A stretch of DNA of 32,894 bases from CAKRZE01 sp045617585 (lineage in GTDB: Bacteria; Bacillota; Clostridia; Oscillospirales; CAG-272), in NCBI GenBank assembly GCA_045617585.1, contig JAZLIW010000017.1, positions 1 to 32,894 on the forward strand, read 5' to 3'. Numbering within the stretch: the stretch's first letter is position 1; each line of letters begins with the position of its first letter. The position numbers and the translations under genes were made by a program. Below the pieces are notes generated by a model that was given only the letters and a program-made list of their open reading frames with translations, did no database searches and was not told the origin of the DNA. Shown here in pieces: positions 8,744 to 16,740 of the stretch.

Positions 8744-9340
8744 ATGGCAAAGCTGTATTTCAAATACGGGGTCATGGGCTGTTCCAAGACGGCGCAGGCG
8801 CTGATCACCAGATTCAACTACGAGGAGCGGGATATGGCAGTCATCCTGCTCAAGCCCGCGATCGATACCCGGGACGGCGAGACGGTCGTCCGTTCCCGGA
8901 TCGGGCTTGAGGCGGACGCGATCGCCGTTCCAGCGGACTGCGATATCTACCGCCTCTATACGGAAAAGTATCCGGAGCATCCGGTCGTCATCGTGGACGA
9001 GTGCCAGTTCCTGACGCCTGCGCAGGTCGATCAGCTCGGTCAGATCGTGATCGATTTCGACCGTCCGGTGCTTTGCTTCGGGCTCCGGACCGACTTTCTG
9101 ACCCATACCTTCCCGGGCAGCGCACGGCTCTTTGAGATCGCCGATTCCATTACCGAGATCAAATCGGTCTGCAACTGCGGCTCCAAGGCAACGGTCAACG
9201 CGCGGTTCGACGAAGAAGGGCATATCCTGTTCAGCGGTGAACAGGTCGTTCTCGGCGGTAATGACCGCTATCTCGCCATGTGCCGCTCCTGTTGGCTGAA
9301 ACGGAAAAAAGAGCAGGAGGAGCAGGGCATCTTTACCTGA
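8744..9340 (+). CDS. tdk: Thymidine kinase (type II, TK1-like)
   Basis: The 198-residue protein phosphorylates thymidine (and deoxyuridine) with ATP. The P-loop is GVMGCSKT at residues 9-16, a variant of the more usual GxMxSGKS/T. VVIVDECQFL at 81-90 carries the expected catalytic Glu86. A zinc site is formed by Cys143, Cys145, Cys180 and Cys183. FGLRTDF near 112-118 matches the conserved region preceding the lasso. Its place directly after a nucleoside importer points to trapping of imported thymidine in the cytoplasm. AAGG seven bases before the ATG supports the start. Confidence 0.92.
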   Translation: MAKLYFKYGVMGCSKTAQALITRFNYEERDMAVILLKPAIDTRDGETVVRSRIGLEADAIAVPADCDIYRLYTEKYPEHPVVIVDECQFLTPAQVDQLGQIVIDFDRPVLCFGLRTDFLTHTFPGSARLFEIADSITEIKSVCNCGSKATVNARFDEEGHILFSGEQVVLGGNDRYLAMCRSCWLKRKKEQEEQGIFT

Positions 9341-9359
9341 AAGGTGAAAGGACAAGACG

Positions 9360-9977
9360 ATGGCAAATCTCATGATCGGGATCTGCGGCGGAACGGGCAG
9401 CGGCAAAACGACGCTTGCCGAACGCATCGCAGCCGGGCTCGGAGAAGACGCGCTCCTTCTGAGCATGGACAGTTATTACGCGGACAACTCCGATAAAACG
9501 ATGGAGGAACGCTGCCGGATCAACTACGACCATCCGGACGCGTACGATACACCGCTCCTTCTTTCCCAACTGAAAACGCTGAAGGAGGGCGGCGAGGTCG
9601 ATATGCCGGTCTACGATTTTACCGTGCATAACCGTGCGTCCCGGACCGTTCACGTTGCGGGGAAGCCGGTCATCATCATGGAGGGGATCCTTCTGTTTGC
9701 GATCCCGGAGATCGTGTCTCTTCTCGATATCAAAGTCTTCGTGGACACCGACGACGACGTGCGCATCATCCGCAGGATCCTGCGCGACGTCAAGGAACGG
9801 GGCAGAAGCCTTGATTCCGTCGTAGAGCAATATCTTTCGACCGTCAAACCGATGCACGAGCAGTTCATCGCACCGGGAAAACGGGTCGCGGACGTGATCA
9901 TTCCCGAAGGCGGGAAGAATCTCGTCGCATACGAAATGCTCTACCATCTGCTCAAAGAAAAAAGGAAGGGGATCTGA
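9360..9977 (+). CDS. udk: Uridine (cytidine) kinase
   Basis: The 205-residue protein has a P-loop GGTGSGKTT at 10-18, followed by LLSMDSYY and the conserved NYDHPDAYD stretch near 55-63 with VYDFTVHNR downstream. These are the hallmarks of uridine/cytidine kinase, which makes UMP and CMP from imported nucleosides. EGILLF near 108-113 is the usual family segment. AAAGGA sits seven bases before the ATG. It lies 19 bases after tdk, so one transcript should supply both ribo- and deoxyribopyrimidine nucleoside kinases. It was separated from phosphoribulokinase-like relatives by its short length and the NYDHPDA motif. Confidence 0.93.
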   Translation: MANLMIGICGGTGSGKTTLAERIAAGLGEDALLLSMDSYYADNSDKTMEERCRINYDHPDAYDTPLLLSQLKTLKEGGEVDMPVYDFTVHNRASRTVHVAGKPVIIMEGILLFAIPEIVSLLDIKVFVDTDDDVRIIRRILRDVKERGRSLDSVVEQYLSTVKPMHEQFIAPGKRVADVIIPEGGKNLVAYEMLYHLLKEKRKGI

Positions 9978-9998
9978 CGCGGACGCGCAGGAACGGCA

Positions 9999-10718
9999 AT
10001 GAAACTGATCTTTATACGGCACGGCGACCCCGATTATTCGATCGACTCGCTGACAGAAAAAGGATGGCGGGAGGCAGAGCTGCTCGCCGATCGCATCGAA
10101 AAATGGGACGTGACAGACTTCTACTGTTCACCGCTCGGCAGGGCAAAAGCGACCGCGAAGCCGTATTTCGAGCGGTCAGGACGGGAAGCCGCGATCTGCG
10201 GCTGGCTTCGCGAATTTCCCGGCTTCGTCGTGAAAGAGGACGGAGGAAAACGGATCCCGTGGGATCTTCTCCCTTCTCATTTTACCGGGATCGACGACTA
10301 TTTCTCTTCGGACAAGTGGCTTGATACACCGCTGATGTCCTCCGGGGACGTGAGGGACAGATACCGCGACGTGACCGAGGGGATTGACGGCATCCTCCTT
10401 TCCCACGGCTACCGCAGGGAGGGAAGATACTACCGCGTCGAGCGGGAGAATCGCGATACGCTCGTCTTCTTCTGTCATCTCGGCGTGATGTGCGCTATCC
10501 TTTCCCATCTCGTCAATATCCCTCCCGTCGTGATCTGGCAGGGCTTCTTCGTGGCGCCTACCTCGGTTACGATCGTACATACCGAGGAAAGGGAAGAGGG
10601 CGTCGCGTATTTCCGCTGCGCCTGCGTCGGCGATGTTTCTCACCTGAACGCCGCCGGAGAACCGGTCTCCTTTTCAGGCAGATTCTGCGAGACGTTCCAC
10701 TCCGACGAGCGTCATTGA
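9999..10718 (+). CDS. Histidine phosphatase superfamily protein (phosphoglycerate mutase-like)
   Basis: The 239-residue protein opens with IFIRHGDPDY, giving the RHG catalytic motif (phosphorylated His8), and has a conserved SPLGRAKATA segment near 44-53. A second catalytic His lies in FFCHLGVM near 157-164. This order of motifs defines the branch 1 histidine phosphatases. The substrate is not evident. As the last gene of the nucleoside operon it could act on a nucleotide or sugar phosphate, but this is inference. AGGA six bases before the ATG supports the start. A strong terminator follows. Confidence 0.85.
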   Translation: MKLIFIRHGDPDYSIDSLTEKGWREAELLADRIEKWDVTDFYCSPLGRAKATAKPYFERSGREAAICGWLREFPGFVVKEDGGKRIPWDLLPSHFTGIDDYFSSDKWLDTPLMSSGDVRDRYRDVTEGIDGILLSHGYRREGRYYRVERENRDTLVFFCHLGVMCAILSHLVNIPPVVIWQGFFVAPTSVTIVHTEEREEGVAYFRCACVGDVSHLNAAGEPVSFSGRFCETFHSDERH

Positions 10719-10764
10719 CGCTTTCCGGACAGAGATACCGCGGAAACGAAATAAACGACAAAAA

Positions 10765-10794
10765 ACAGAAGCCGATGAATCCGGCTTCTGTTTT
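10765..10794 (+). terminator. Bidirectional terminator between nucleoside operon and PIN-ASCH gene
   Basis: ACAGAAGCCG at 10765-10774 pairs perfectly with CGGCTTCTGT at 10782-10791 and is followed by TTTT. A run of A before the stem gives a T run on the other strand, so it can also end the convergent minus-strand transcript. Confidence 0.9.
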
Positions 10795-10830
10795 GAGTTT
10801 TCGGGATTTCTTTTGACGTACGGCGGGATA

Positions 10831-12546
10831 TCAGGGGATCAGCTCAATGCCGATCGCGACGGCGCCGTAGGTCTGCACCTGACGCTTTCCGTAAATACGG
10901 AACAGCTTTTTCAGCAGCGTTTCGGCCGTTGCATCGGGATCCGCGCCGAGCGCGTTCATATCGTTCGCTGCAAGCAGCTCCTCGAAAGTGGGATAGATGT
11001 TCAGTGAGGTGACGCGGACGGTCAGCTGACCGCCTTCCTGCGATTGCTTTTCAAAGGTGATGGTATCGCCGACGCGCAGCTTCTGACGTTTGGTATCATT
11101 GCAGCGGACCTCAACGGTCTTTTTCCCGGCAAGGATCTTCTCAAACGGATCGGCGTAAAGCTTCATGAGATGATTTCTCGGCTGTCCGTCCGATTCCTGA
11201 ACGGGTGCAGCAGGCTTTTCTTCGGTTGCGCTCTCAACGGAAGGCTTTGAGGTGTTTTCGTCCTTCTGTTCTTCGTTTGTGACGTCGGGCTCTGCGGGTT
11301 TTTCTGCCTCTGCGGATACGACTTGCTCGGCTGGCGCCGCTTCGGAGGGTTTCTTCTTCCTTCTGGAGGGCTTTTTCTTTTCCGGCTCAGGTTCATTGGT
11401 CACGGGCGCGGCGTCGGCGGGCACTTCGTCAGGCTTTTCCTCTTTTGCCGCGGGCTTTTTCTTTTCGGCTTTTGCGGCGGTCTTAGCAGCTTTCTGTTTG
11501 GGTGCGGCTTTGACGGCGGGCTTTTCTTCCTTGACGGGTGCCGGTTCTTCCTTGATCGGTTCCGCTTCTTCTTTTTCAGGTTCGGCGGTCTTGACTTCAT
11601 TCGTCTCTTTCGGTTCGGTTTCGGCGGGTGCGGTCTTTTTCGCGGAGGACGCAGCACCGCCCGGGATCACGGCACCGGAGGAGATCACGACGATCTTCGG
11701 CGTCTCTACGACGAATACGGGGGCGCTTTCGGCCTTGACGGGTTCCGTCTGCGCTTCCTCTTTCTTTTCTTCGGACAGGACCTCTGCGGCAGGTTCTGCC
11801 TCGGCGGCCTCCTTCACGGCTTCGGTCTCTTCGACAGCTTCCGTTACAGATTCTTCTGCCGCTTCTTCGGCAGGCTCCGTTTCTGCGGTAACGTCCTGCA
11901 TCTCTGCCTCTTCTTCGGATGCATTTTCAGAAGGCTGAATTTCCTCTTTTGCGGGCTGTTCCGCGGGAGTCTCATCGATCTTCACGGTCTCCGCTTCTTT
12001 TGCTTCTGCGGGCTTTTCGGCGGGCTCCGAAGCGGCAGGAACTGTATCCTGCTCGGGCATCTCGAAGAGCTCCTTCAGATGATGGAAAACGAGGTCGCCC
12101 TTGGCGGGGCCGTATTCCTTGCAGAGAGAAGCGTAGAGTTCGAGACGGGTGCGGTTGCGGAGCAGGAAGGTGATGTTCAGGCATTCCTCGATCGAGGAAG
12201 CAAGACCGATCTCGCAGAAGAGATTGCCGTAATTTCGCTTCAGCATCGTGACCGAGGGAACATAGCCCTGGTCCTGGCTGATAATGTAAGCGAACTGGAC
12301 GTCGCCGCGCCCGATCCGTACGCCGAGCTCGGCGACGATCTGGAAGTCGACGGAGTTTTTCCCGTCCTTGACGCTTTCGATGAAGGAGATATTGGCGCGG
12401 CTGGTCGCCGCACGGGCACGGATCTTGGAGAGCGCCATGCCCTGACTGTGGAATACGAGGACGGTATCCTCTTCCGTAAGGTTCTGGATCCCGTTCAGAC
12501 CGGTGGTGATATTGTTGTCACCGTCAATGAGAAACAGCATTTTCAT
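10831..12546 (-). CDS. PIN/NYN-like nuclease domain fused to a C-terminal ASCH domain
   Basis: The 571-residue protein has three parts. Residues 1 to about 160 resemble the PIN/NYN-like nuclease fold: FLIDGDN holds Asp8 and Asp10, VDFQ holds Asp67 and ISQDQGY holds Asp92. These are the positions where a metal-binding acidic cluster is expected. Residues from about 166 to 457 are a low-complexity linker rich in Glu, Pro, Ala and Lys. Residues 458-571 match an ASCH domain (PUA-like, RNA-binding) with KLYADPFEKILAGKKTVEVR and a later LRVGDTITF. I infer an RNA-processing or RNA-decay enzyme. It starts 20 bases after the orphan permease and is preceded by AAGGA, so it probably shares that promoter. 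The long antisense frames over the linker are compositional shadows. Confidence 0.75.
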   Translation of the reverse strand: MKMLFLIDGDNNITTGLNGIQNLTEEDTVLVFHSQGMALSKIRARAATSRANISFIESVKDGKNSVDFQIVAELGVRIGRGDVQFAYIISQDQGYVPSVTMLKRNYGNLFCEIGLASSIEECLNITFLLRNRTRLELYASLCKEYGPAKGDLVFHHLKELFEMPEQDTVPAASEPAEKPAEAKEAETVKIDETPAEQPAKEEIQPSENASEEEAEMQDVTAETEPAEEAAEESVTEAVEETEAVKEAAEAEPAAEVLSEEKKEEAQTEPVKAESAPVFVVETPKIVVISSGAVIPGGAASSAKKTAPAETEPKETNEVKTAEPEKEEAEPIKEEPAPVKEEKPAVKAAPKQKAAKTAAKAEKKKPAAKEEKPDEVPADAAPVTNEPEPEKKKPSRRKKKPSEAAPAEQVVSAEAEKPAEPDVTNEEQKDENTSKPSVESATEEKPAAPVQESDGQPRNHLMKLYADPFEKILAGKKTVEVRCNDTKRQKLRVGDTITFEKQSQEGGQLTVRVTSLNIYPTFEELLAANDMNALGADPDATAETLLKKLFRIYGKRQVQTYGAVAIGIELIP

Positions 12547-12566
12547 GGTTTGTTTTCCTTTTCATT

Positions 12567-13424
12567 TCATTTCTGCGGATGGGACCGCGATTTCAATGAA
12601 TTGAAAACGGCAGGGAACCGGTGTTCCTTCAGTGCTCCGATCAGACAGAACAGACCGTACAGGATGAGGTCTGCGCAGACGATGCTGCCGCCGGGCGGAA
12701 GAGGGAAGCGATAGGACAGGACGATCCCCGCGATGATGCCGATGACAGAGACCGCGGCGGCTGCCGACATGACGCCGAGAAAAGAACGGCAGACACGCAT
12801 GGCGGACAAAGCCGGAAAGATGATCAGCGCGGAGATCAGGAGCGCGCCCATCATTCTCATTCCGAGGACTACGGTCACGGCGGTGAGCGCGGCAAGCATC
12901 ATGTCGTAAAGGCTCGCGTGGACACCGGTCGCTCTTGCGAACGTTTCATCAAAGGTGACGGCGAAGATGCGGGTGTAGAAAAGAACGAACAGCACGAGCA
13001 CGAGCAGCGCGAGCAGAACGCAGAGAAGCACGTCCTCCTTGCCGATGGCAAGGATACTGCCGAACATATAACTGCTCACGTCGTTCCCGAGGCTGGAGGT
13101 CGATACCACGATCACACCCAAGGCGAGCGCCGTCGTCGAGATCAGGGCAATGGCGGAGTCCCCGTTGACCCTGCTTCCCGACCGGATCCGGAGAAGGAGA
13201 AACGCCGCGAGGATCACGACGGGAACGGAAAACGGGACGGGAGAGACCCCGAGCGCGGCCGCGACCGCCATAGAGCCGAAACCTACGTGAGAGAGCCCGT
13301 CTCCGATCATGGAATAGCGCTTGAGAACGAGACACACACCGAGCAGCGCCGCACAGAGCGCGACCGGGATCCCGACGAGAAACGCGCGTACCATATAGGG
13401 ATGGGTAAGCATTTCGGCGATCAT
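12567..13424 (-). CDS. Zinc/manganese-type ABC transporter permease (ZnuB/MntB-like), without adjacent partners
   Basis: The 285-residue protein has about eight membrane segments. The segment with LKRYSMIGDGLSHVGFGSMA near 35-54 is the conserved first-loop motif of the ABC-3 metal permease family, and ALLISALIIFPALSAM later is also typical. The ATG at 13424 was chosen because AGGAG lies 11 bases upstream; a longer frame beginning at 13592 would run through the promoter region. No ATPase or metal-binding lipoprotein gene is adjacent, so partners must come from elsewhere. The upstream region has a consensus promoter and an inverted repeat of Fur/Zur type. The metal is inferred. Confidence 0.85.
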   Translation of the reverse strand: MIAEMLTHPYMVRAFLVGIPVALCAALLGVCLVLKRYSMIGDGLSHVGFGSMAVAAALGVSPVPFSVPVVILAAFLLLRIRSGSRVNGDSAIALISTTALALGVIVVSTSSLGNDVSSYMFGSILAIGKEDVLLCVLLALLVLVLFVLFYTRIFAVTFDETFARATGVHASLYDMMLAALTAVTVVLGMRMMGALLISALIIFPALSAMRVCRSFLGVMSAAAAVSVIGIIAGIVLSYRFPLPPGGSIVCADLILYGLFCLIGALKEHRFPAVFNSLKSRSHPQK

Positions 13425-13456
13425 CGCGAATTTTCTCCTTTCCAACCGTCCGAAAA

Positions 13457-13471
13457 TGAAAACGGTTTTCA
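13457..13471 (-). promoter_or_regulatory. Candidate Fur/Zur-family operator (7-1-7 inverted repeat)
   Basis: TGAAAAC and GTTTTCA flank a single G, giving a perfect 7-1-7 palindrome. This is the geometry of Fur, Zur and PerR sites. It lies from about +7 to +21 relative to the predicted transcription start of the metal permease gene, where a bound repressor would block initiation. Confidence 0.55.
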
Positions 13472-13484
13472 AATCATTCGTTTC

Positions 13485-13513
13485 ATTATATAAAAAATCA
13501 TCGCTTTTGTCAA
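13485..13513 (-). promoter_or_regulatory. Consensus sigma-A promoter of the metal permease and PIN-ASCH pair
   Basis: On the minus strand, TTGACA (13513-13508) and TATAAT (13490-13485) are separated by 17 bases. Both hexamers match the consensus perfectly. It faces away from the helicase promoter. Confidence 0.92.
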
Positions 13514-13532
13514 GTATTCTGCCAAATAATAC

Positions 13533-13561
13533 TGGAAAAATGAAAAACTTTGTGCTATAAT
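13533..13561 (+). promoter_or_regulatory. Extended -10 promoter of the Lhr-like helicase operon
   Basis: TATAAT at 13556-13561 is preceded by TGC, giving an extended -10 element. The -35 position 17 bases upstream (TGGAAA) is a weak match, as is usual when an extended -10 is present. AAGGAG precedes the ATG at 13591. Confidence 0.7.
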
Positions 13562-13590
13562 AATATAAATAACGTGTAAGGAGCGGAACC

Positions 13591-15843
13591 ATGGCGGATA
13601 TTTTTTCCCGATTTTCTCCGTATATCCGTGATTTTATCTACGCACACGACTGGAAGGAGCTGCGTTCCGTTCAGGTCGCCGCTGCGGAGGTCCTGTTTGA
13701 GACTGATCATAATCTGCTGCTCACCTCTTCTACCGCGTCGGGAAAGACGGAGGCGGCGTTTTTTCCGATCCTGACGCTTCTTGACGAGGTGCCCACCGCG
13801 TCCTTCGGCGTACTGTATATCGCGCCGCTCAAATCACTGATCAACGACCAGTTCGAGCGGATGGACGATCTTTTGCGGCAGGGGAACGTTCCCGTCTATC
13901 ACTGGCACGGAGACGTTGCCGCTTCCCATAAAAACAAGGCGCTCCTGAACCCGCGAGGGATATTGCAGATCACGCCCGAGTCTCTTGAGAGTATGCTGCT
14001 CAACCGACCGAACGACTGCGTGCGGATGTTTTCCGACCTGCGCTTCATCGTTCTCGACGAGGTCCATACGCTGACCGGGACCGACCGCGGCAATCAGGTG
14101 CTCTGCCTGCTGACGCGTCTGCAGCGCCTGATCGGTACCGTGCCGCGTCGGGTCGGGCTCTCCGCAACCGTCGGCGATCCTACGGTCGCCGCGCATTGGC
14201 TCGGCGCCGGGACCGGGATCGCGACCGAAGTGCCGCGTATTCCGGAAGGGCGGACGTCGTGGCGTCTCGGGATGGAGCATTTCTATATCCAGAACGACAA
14301 TGCCGATCAGACCGACGATATGCCGCTTGCCGCCGAGAAAAGCGACGATCCCGGTGAACCGACCGGCGTCGCAGAGCTGGACGCCGGCTTCGAGTACGTT
14401 TACGACTGCACGAGAAACAAAAAATGCATCGTCTTTTCCAATTCCCGTGAGGAGACCGAGTACGTCTGCGCGACGCTCCGGCAGATCGCGGAACGGCGAG
14501 GGGAACCGGACGATTTCCTGATCCATCACGGCAATCTTTCCGCCTCCCTCCGCGAGGAAGCGGAAATGAAACTGAAGGACGACGAGGTGCGCGCCGTGAC
14601 CTGTGCCACGGTCACGCTCGAGCTTGGGATCGATATCGGCAGACTTGAACGCATCGTGCAGATGGATGCGCCGAATACCGTCTCTTCTTTCCTGCAGCGC
14701 CTCGGAAGAAGCGGCAGAAGAGACGCATCTCCCGAGATGATGATGGTCTTCCGGGAGGAGAATCCTCTTCCCAACACGCCTCTGCCGCAGCTCATCCCGT
14801 GGGGTCTCCTCCGCGCGATCGCCTGCGTCCAGCTTTATATCGAGGAGCGGTTCATCGAGCCGCCGAATATCAAGCAGCTTCCGTTCAGCCTTCTCTTTCA
14901 GCAGACCCTGTCGGTCCTTGCCTCAAGCGGGGAACTGACGCCTGCGCGGCTTGCCGAGCGTGTCCTGACGCTGCCGCCGTTTGAGAGCGTCCCCCATACC
15001 GATTACCGGGAGCTTCTCCGCTCGATGGCGGAGCAGGACTTTATCGAAGTCACGGAAAACCGTACGCTGATCATCGGGATGAAGGGGGAGCGTGTGATCG
15101 GCAGCTTCAAGTTCTACGCGGTGTTCAAGGACAGCGAGGATTTTACCGTCCGCTGTCAGTCGGATGAGATCGGCACCATCACCACGCCTCCTCCGGTCGG
15201 AGACCGCTTTGCGCTTGCCGGAAGAGTGTGGGAGGTCGAGGAGCTTGACGTCGCGAGAAAACTGATCTACGTCAAACAGGTCAAGGGCAAAATGGAGATC
15301 TCCTGGCCCGGAGACTTCGGCGAGATCCATACGCGCATCCTGGAACGGATGAAGCGCGTATTGGAAGAGGATACCGTATATCCCTACCTCAAGCCGAACG
15401 CGCAGCGCCGCCTTTCGGTGGCGAGGGCGCTGGCGCGCAATACCGGGATGCTGGAGCATTCCGTCGTTTCTCTTGGCGGATATTCCTGGTGTCTTTTCCC
15501 GTGGCTGGGAACAAGGTCCTTCCGCACGCTGCGCAAGTTCATCGTGCAGAACGGCGCGTCCCTGAAGCTTTCCAATCTGGAATTCGAGGGCTGCTATTAT
15601 ATGACCTTCAAAATGGAACGCGGAAACGGTGAAACACTCGTTTCCCATCTCTACGAGACGCTGCGCCGTGACGGGATCGATCCGGAATCGCTCGTCTCCC
15701 CCACGGAATCCCCGGTGTTTGAAAAATATGACTCATATATCCCCGGAGAACTGCTGCGGCACGCTTACGTTGCCGACCGCCTCCGTGTTGACGAGATCAT
15801 GCGCCGCATCCCGGAGATCCGCCGGGAATACGACGCAAACTGA
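13591..15843 (+). CDS. DEAD/DEAH-box helicase, Lhr-like
   Basis: The 750-residue protein is a superfamily 2 helicase. It has motif I TASGKTE at 48-54, motif II DEVH at 156-159, motif III SATV at 191-194 and motif VI QRLGRSGRR near 368-376. The DEVH box, the spacing of motifs and the region after the helicase core (including LGTRSF in a block near 640) suggest the Lhr group, linked to DNA repair and RNA metabolism. It is much shorter than E. coli Lhr and roughly the length of the Lhr core. It is transcribed divergently from the metal permease. AAGGAG lies seven bases before the ATG. The methyltransferase-like gene follows after 15 bases. Confidence 0.87.
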   Translation: MADIFSRFSPYIRDFIYAHDWKELRSVQVAAAEVLFETDHNLLLTSSTASGKTEAAFFPILTLLDEVPTASFGVLYIAPLKSLINDQFERMDDLLRQGNVPVYHWHGDVAASHKNKALLNPRGILQITPESLESMLLNRPNDCVRMFSDLRFIVLDEVHTLTGTDRGNQVLCLLTRLQRLIGTVPRRVGLSATVGDPTVAAHWLGAGTGIATEVPRIPEGRTSWRLGMEHFYIQNDNADQTDDMPLAAEKSDDPGEPTGVAELDAGFEYVYDCTRNKKCIVFSNSREETEYVCATLRQIAERRGEPDDFLIHHGNLSASLREEAEMKLKDDEVRAVTCATVTLELGIDIGRLERIVQMDAPNTVSSFLQRLGRSGRRDASPEMMMVFREENPLPNTPLPQLIPWGLLRAIACVQLYIEERFIEPPNIKQLPFSLLFQQTLSVLASSGELTPARLAERVLTLPPFESVPHTDYRELLRSMAEQDFIEVTENRTLIIGMKGERVIGSFKFYAVFKDSEDFTVRCQSDEIGTITTPPPVGDRFALAGRVWEVEELDVARKLIYVKQVKGKMEISWPGDFGEIHTRILERMKRVLEEDTVYPYLKPNAQRRLSVARALARNTGMLEHSVVSLGGYSWCLFPWLGTRSFRTLRKFIVQNGASLKLSNLEFEGCYYMTFKMERGNGETLVSHLYETLRRDGIDPESLVSPTESPVFEKYDSYIPGELLRHAYVADRLRVDEIMRRIPEIRREYDAN

Positions 15844-15858
15844 AGAAAGGGACCGAAT

Positions 15859-16740
15859 ATGGACAAACTGAAGCTCTTTGAAAAGCTCAACGCGCCGAAG
15901 AAGCCGAAGCCGCCGAAAAAGAATAAGAAGGACGCCGACGAGCCGCCGCGTCAGGTACCGAAGCCCGAACCGCCGCGCCCGTTTCCTCTGACACTGATCA
16001 AGACGGTCCCCTCCAAGCGGCTCTTTGAGGAGAAGCAGATCCTCGTCGTCGGAAACGGCGACTGGGGGAAGGCGTTGATCGGGGAGGGAGCGGAACGCGT
16101 GGTCTCCGTGGTGGATACCGTTCCCGTAGACAAAAAGCTCTCCGACGACCGGAAGAATCTTTTCCTTGAAATGCCGGAGGGGGAATTCCCGTATCCGGAC
16201 GGCGTCTTCGATACCGTGTTTCTATACGACTGCCTTTCCCGTTCCGAGCAGCCGGACGCGCTGCTAAGCGAGATCGTCCGCGTGACGGCACCGTCCGGTA
16301 TGATCTGCATCGGGCAGACCCCCTACACGTCGCCGCACGGTTCGGGGCTGGACGACGTGATCCGGATGCCGTTCGGGCATCTGCTGTTTGACAAAAAGAC
16401 GGTGATCCGCGCCTGCGCGAAGGCGTACGGCGATCTTCCTGCGCCGGAAAAGAAGAAAAAGATGCGTTTTGTTACGAGAAAGGAACTGAACGGCAAGGTT
16501 CTCTTCCTGCCGAAGAAGCGCGGGATCACGACTGCGGGAATGAAAAAACTCGCTTCCGAAAGCGGCTGCGAGGTGAAAAGCTTCGGCTTCCGTCCGATCG
16601 AAAAGGGCATTTGTCCGACGCTGACGAAGATCCCGGGCATCCGTTCCTATACGACCGATAAGTACGTCGTGATCCTTGAAAAGAAAAACGCGCCGGAGCC
16701 CGAAAAAGAAGAAAAGAAGGAACGCGCCGCATGGAACTGA
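15859..16740 (+). CDS. SAM-dependent methyltransferase-like protein (Methyltransf_11 type)
   Basis: The 293-residue protein begins with a Lys/Pro-rich disordered segment of about 40 residues. It then has ILVVGNGDWGKALI near 61-74, which occupies the place of a SAM-binding motif I but lacks the usual GxGxG. EFPYPDGVFDTVFLYDCL near 113-130 resembles the motif of Methyltransf_11 proteins. A C-terminal part with further Lys-rich stretches is not recognised. The altered motif I makes catalytic activity uncertain. The start is supported by AAAGGG. The gene overlaps the next by ten bases. Confidence 0.6.
   Translation: MDKLKLFEKLNAPKKPKPPKKNKKDADEPPRQVPKPEPPRPFPLTLIKTVPSKRLFEEKQILVVGNGDWGKALIGEGAERVVSVVDTVPVDKKLSDDRKNLFLEMPEGEFPYPDGVFDTVFLYDCLSRSEQPDALLSEIVRVTAPSGMICIGQTPYTSPHGSGLDDVIRMPFGHLLFDKKTVIRACAKAYGDLPAPEKKKKMRFVTRKELNGKVLFLPKKRGITTAGMKKLASESGCEVKSFGFRPIEKGICPTLTKIPGIRSYTTDKYVVILEKKNAPEPEKEEKKERAAWN

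Noticed and set aside
11252..12714. Long plus-strand frames (228 and 463 codons) opposite the PIN-ASCH linker
   Set aside because: They are compositional shadows of the Glu/Pro/Lys-rich linker: the products are Phe/Leu/Gly- or Ser/Ala-rich repeats with no recognisable domain, and no ribosome binding site supports them.
13425..13592. N-terminal extension of the metal permease to 13592
   Set aside because: The extension reads through a consensus promoter and operator and is not typical of the family; AGGAG supports the ATG at 13424.
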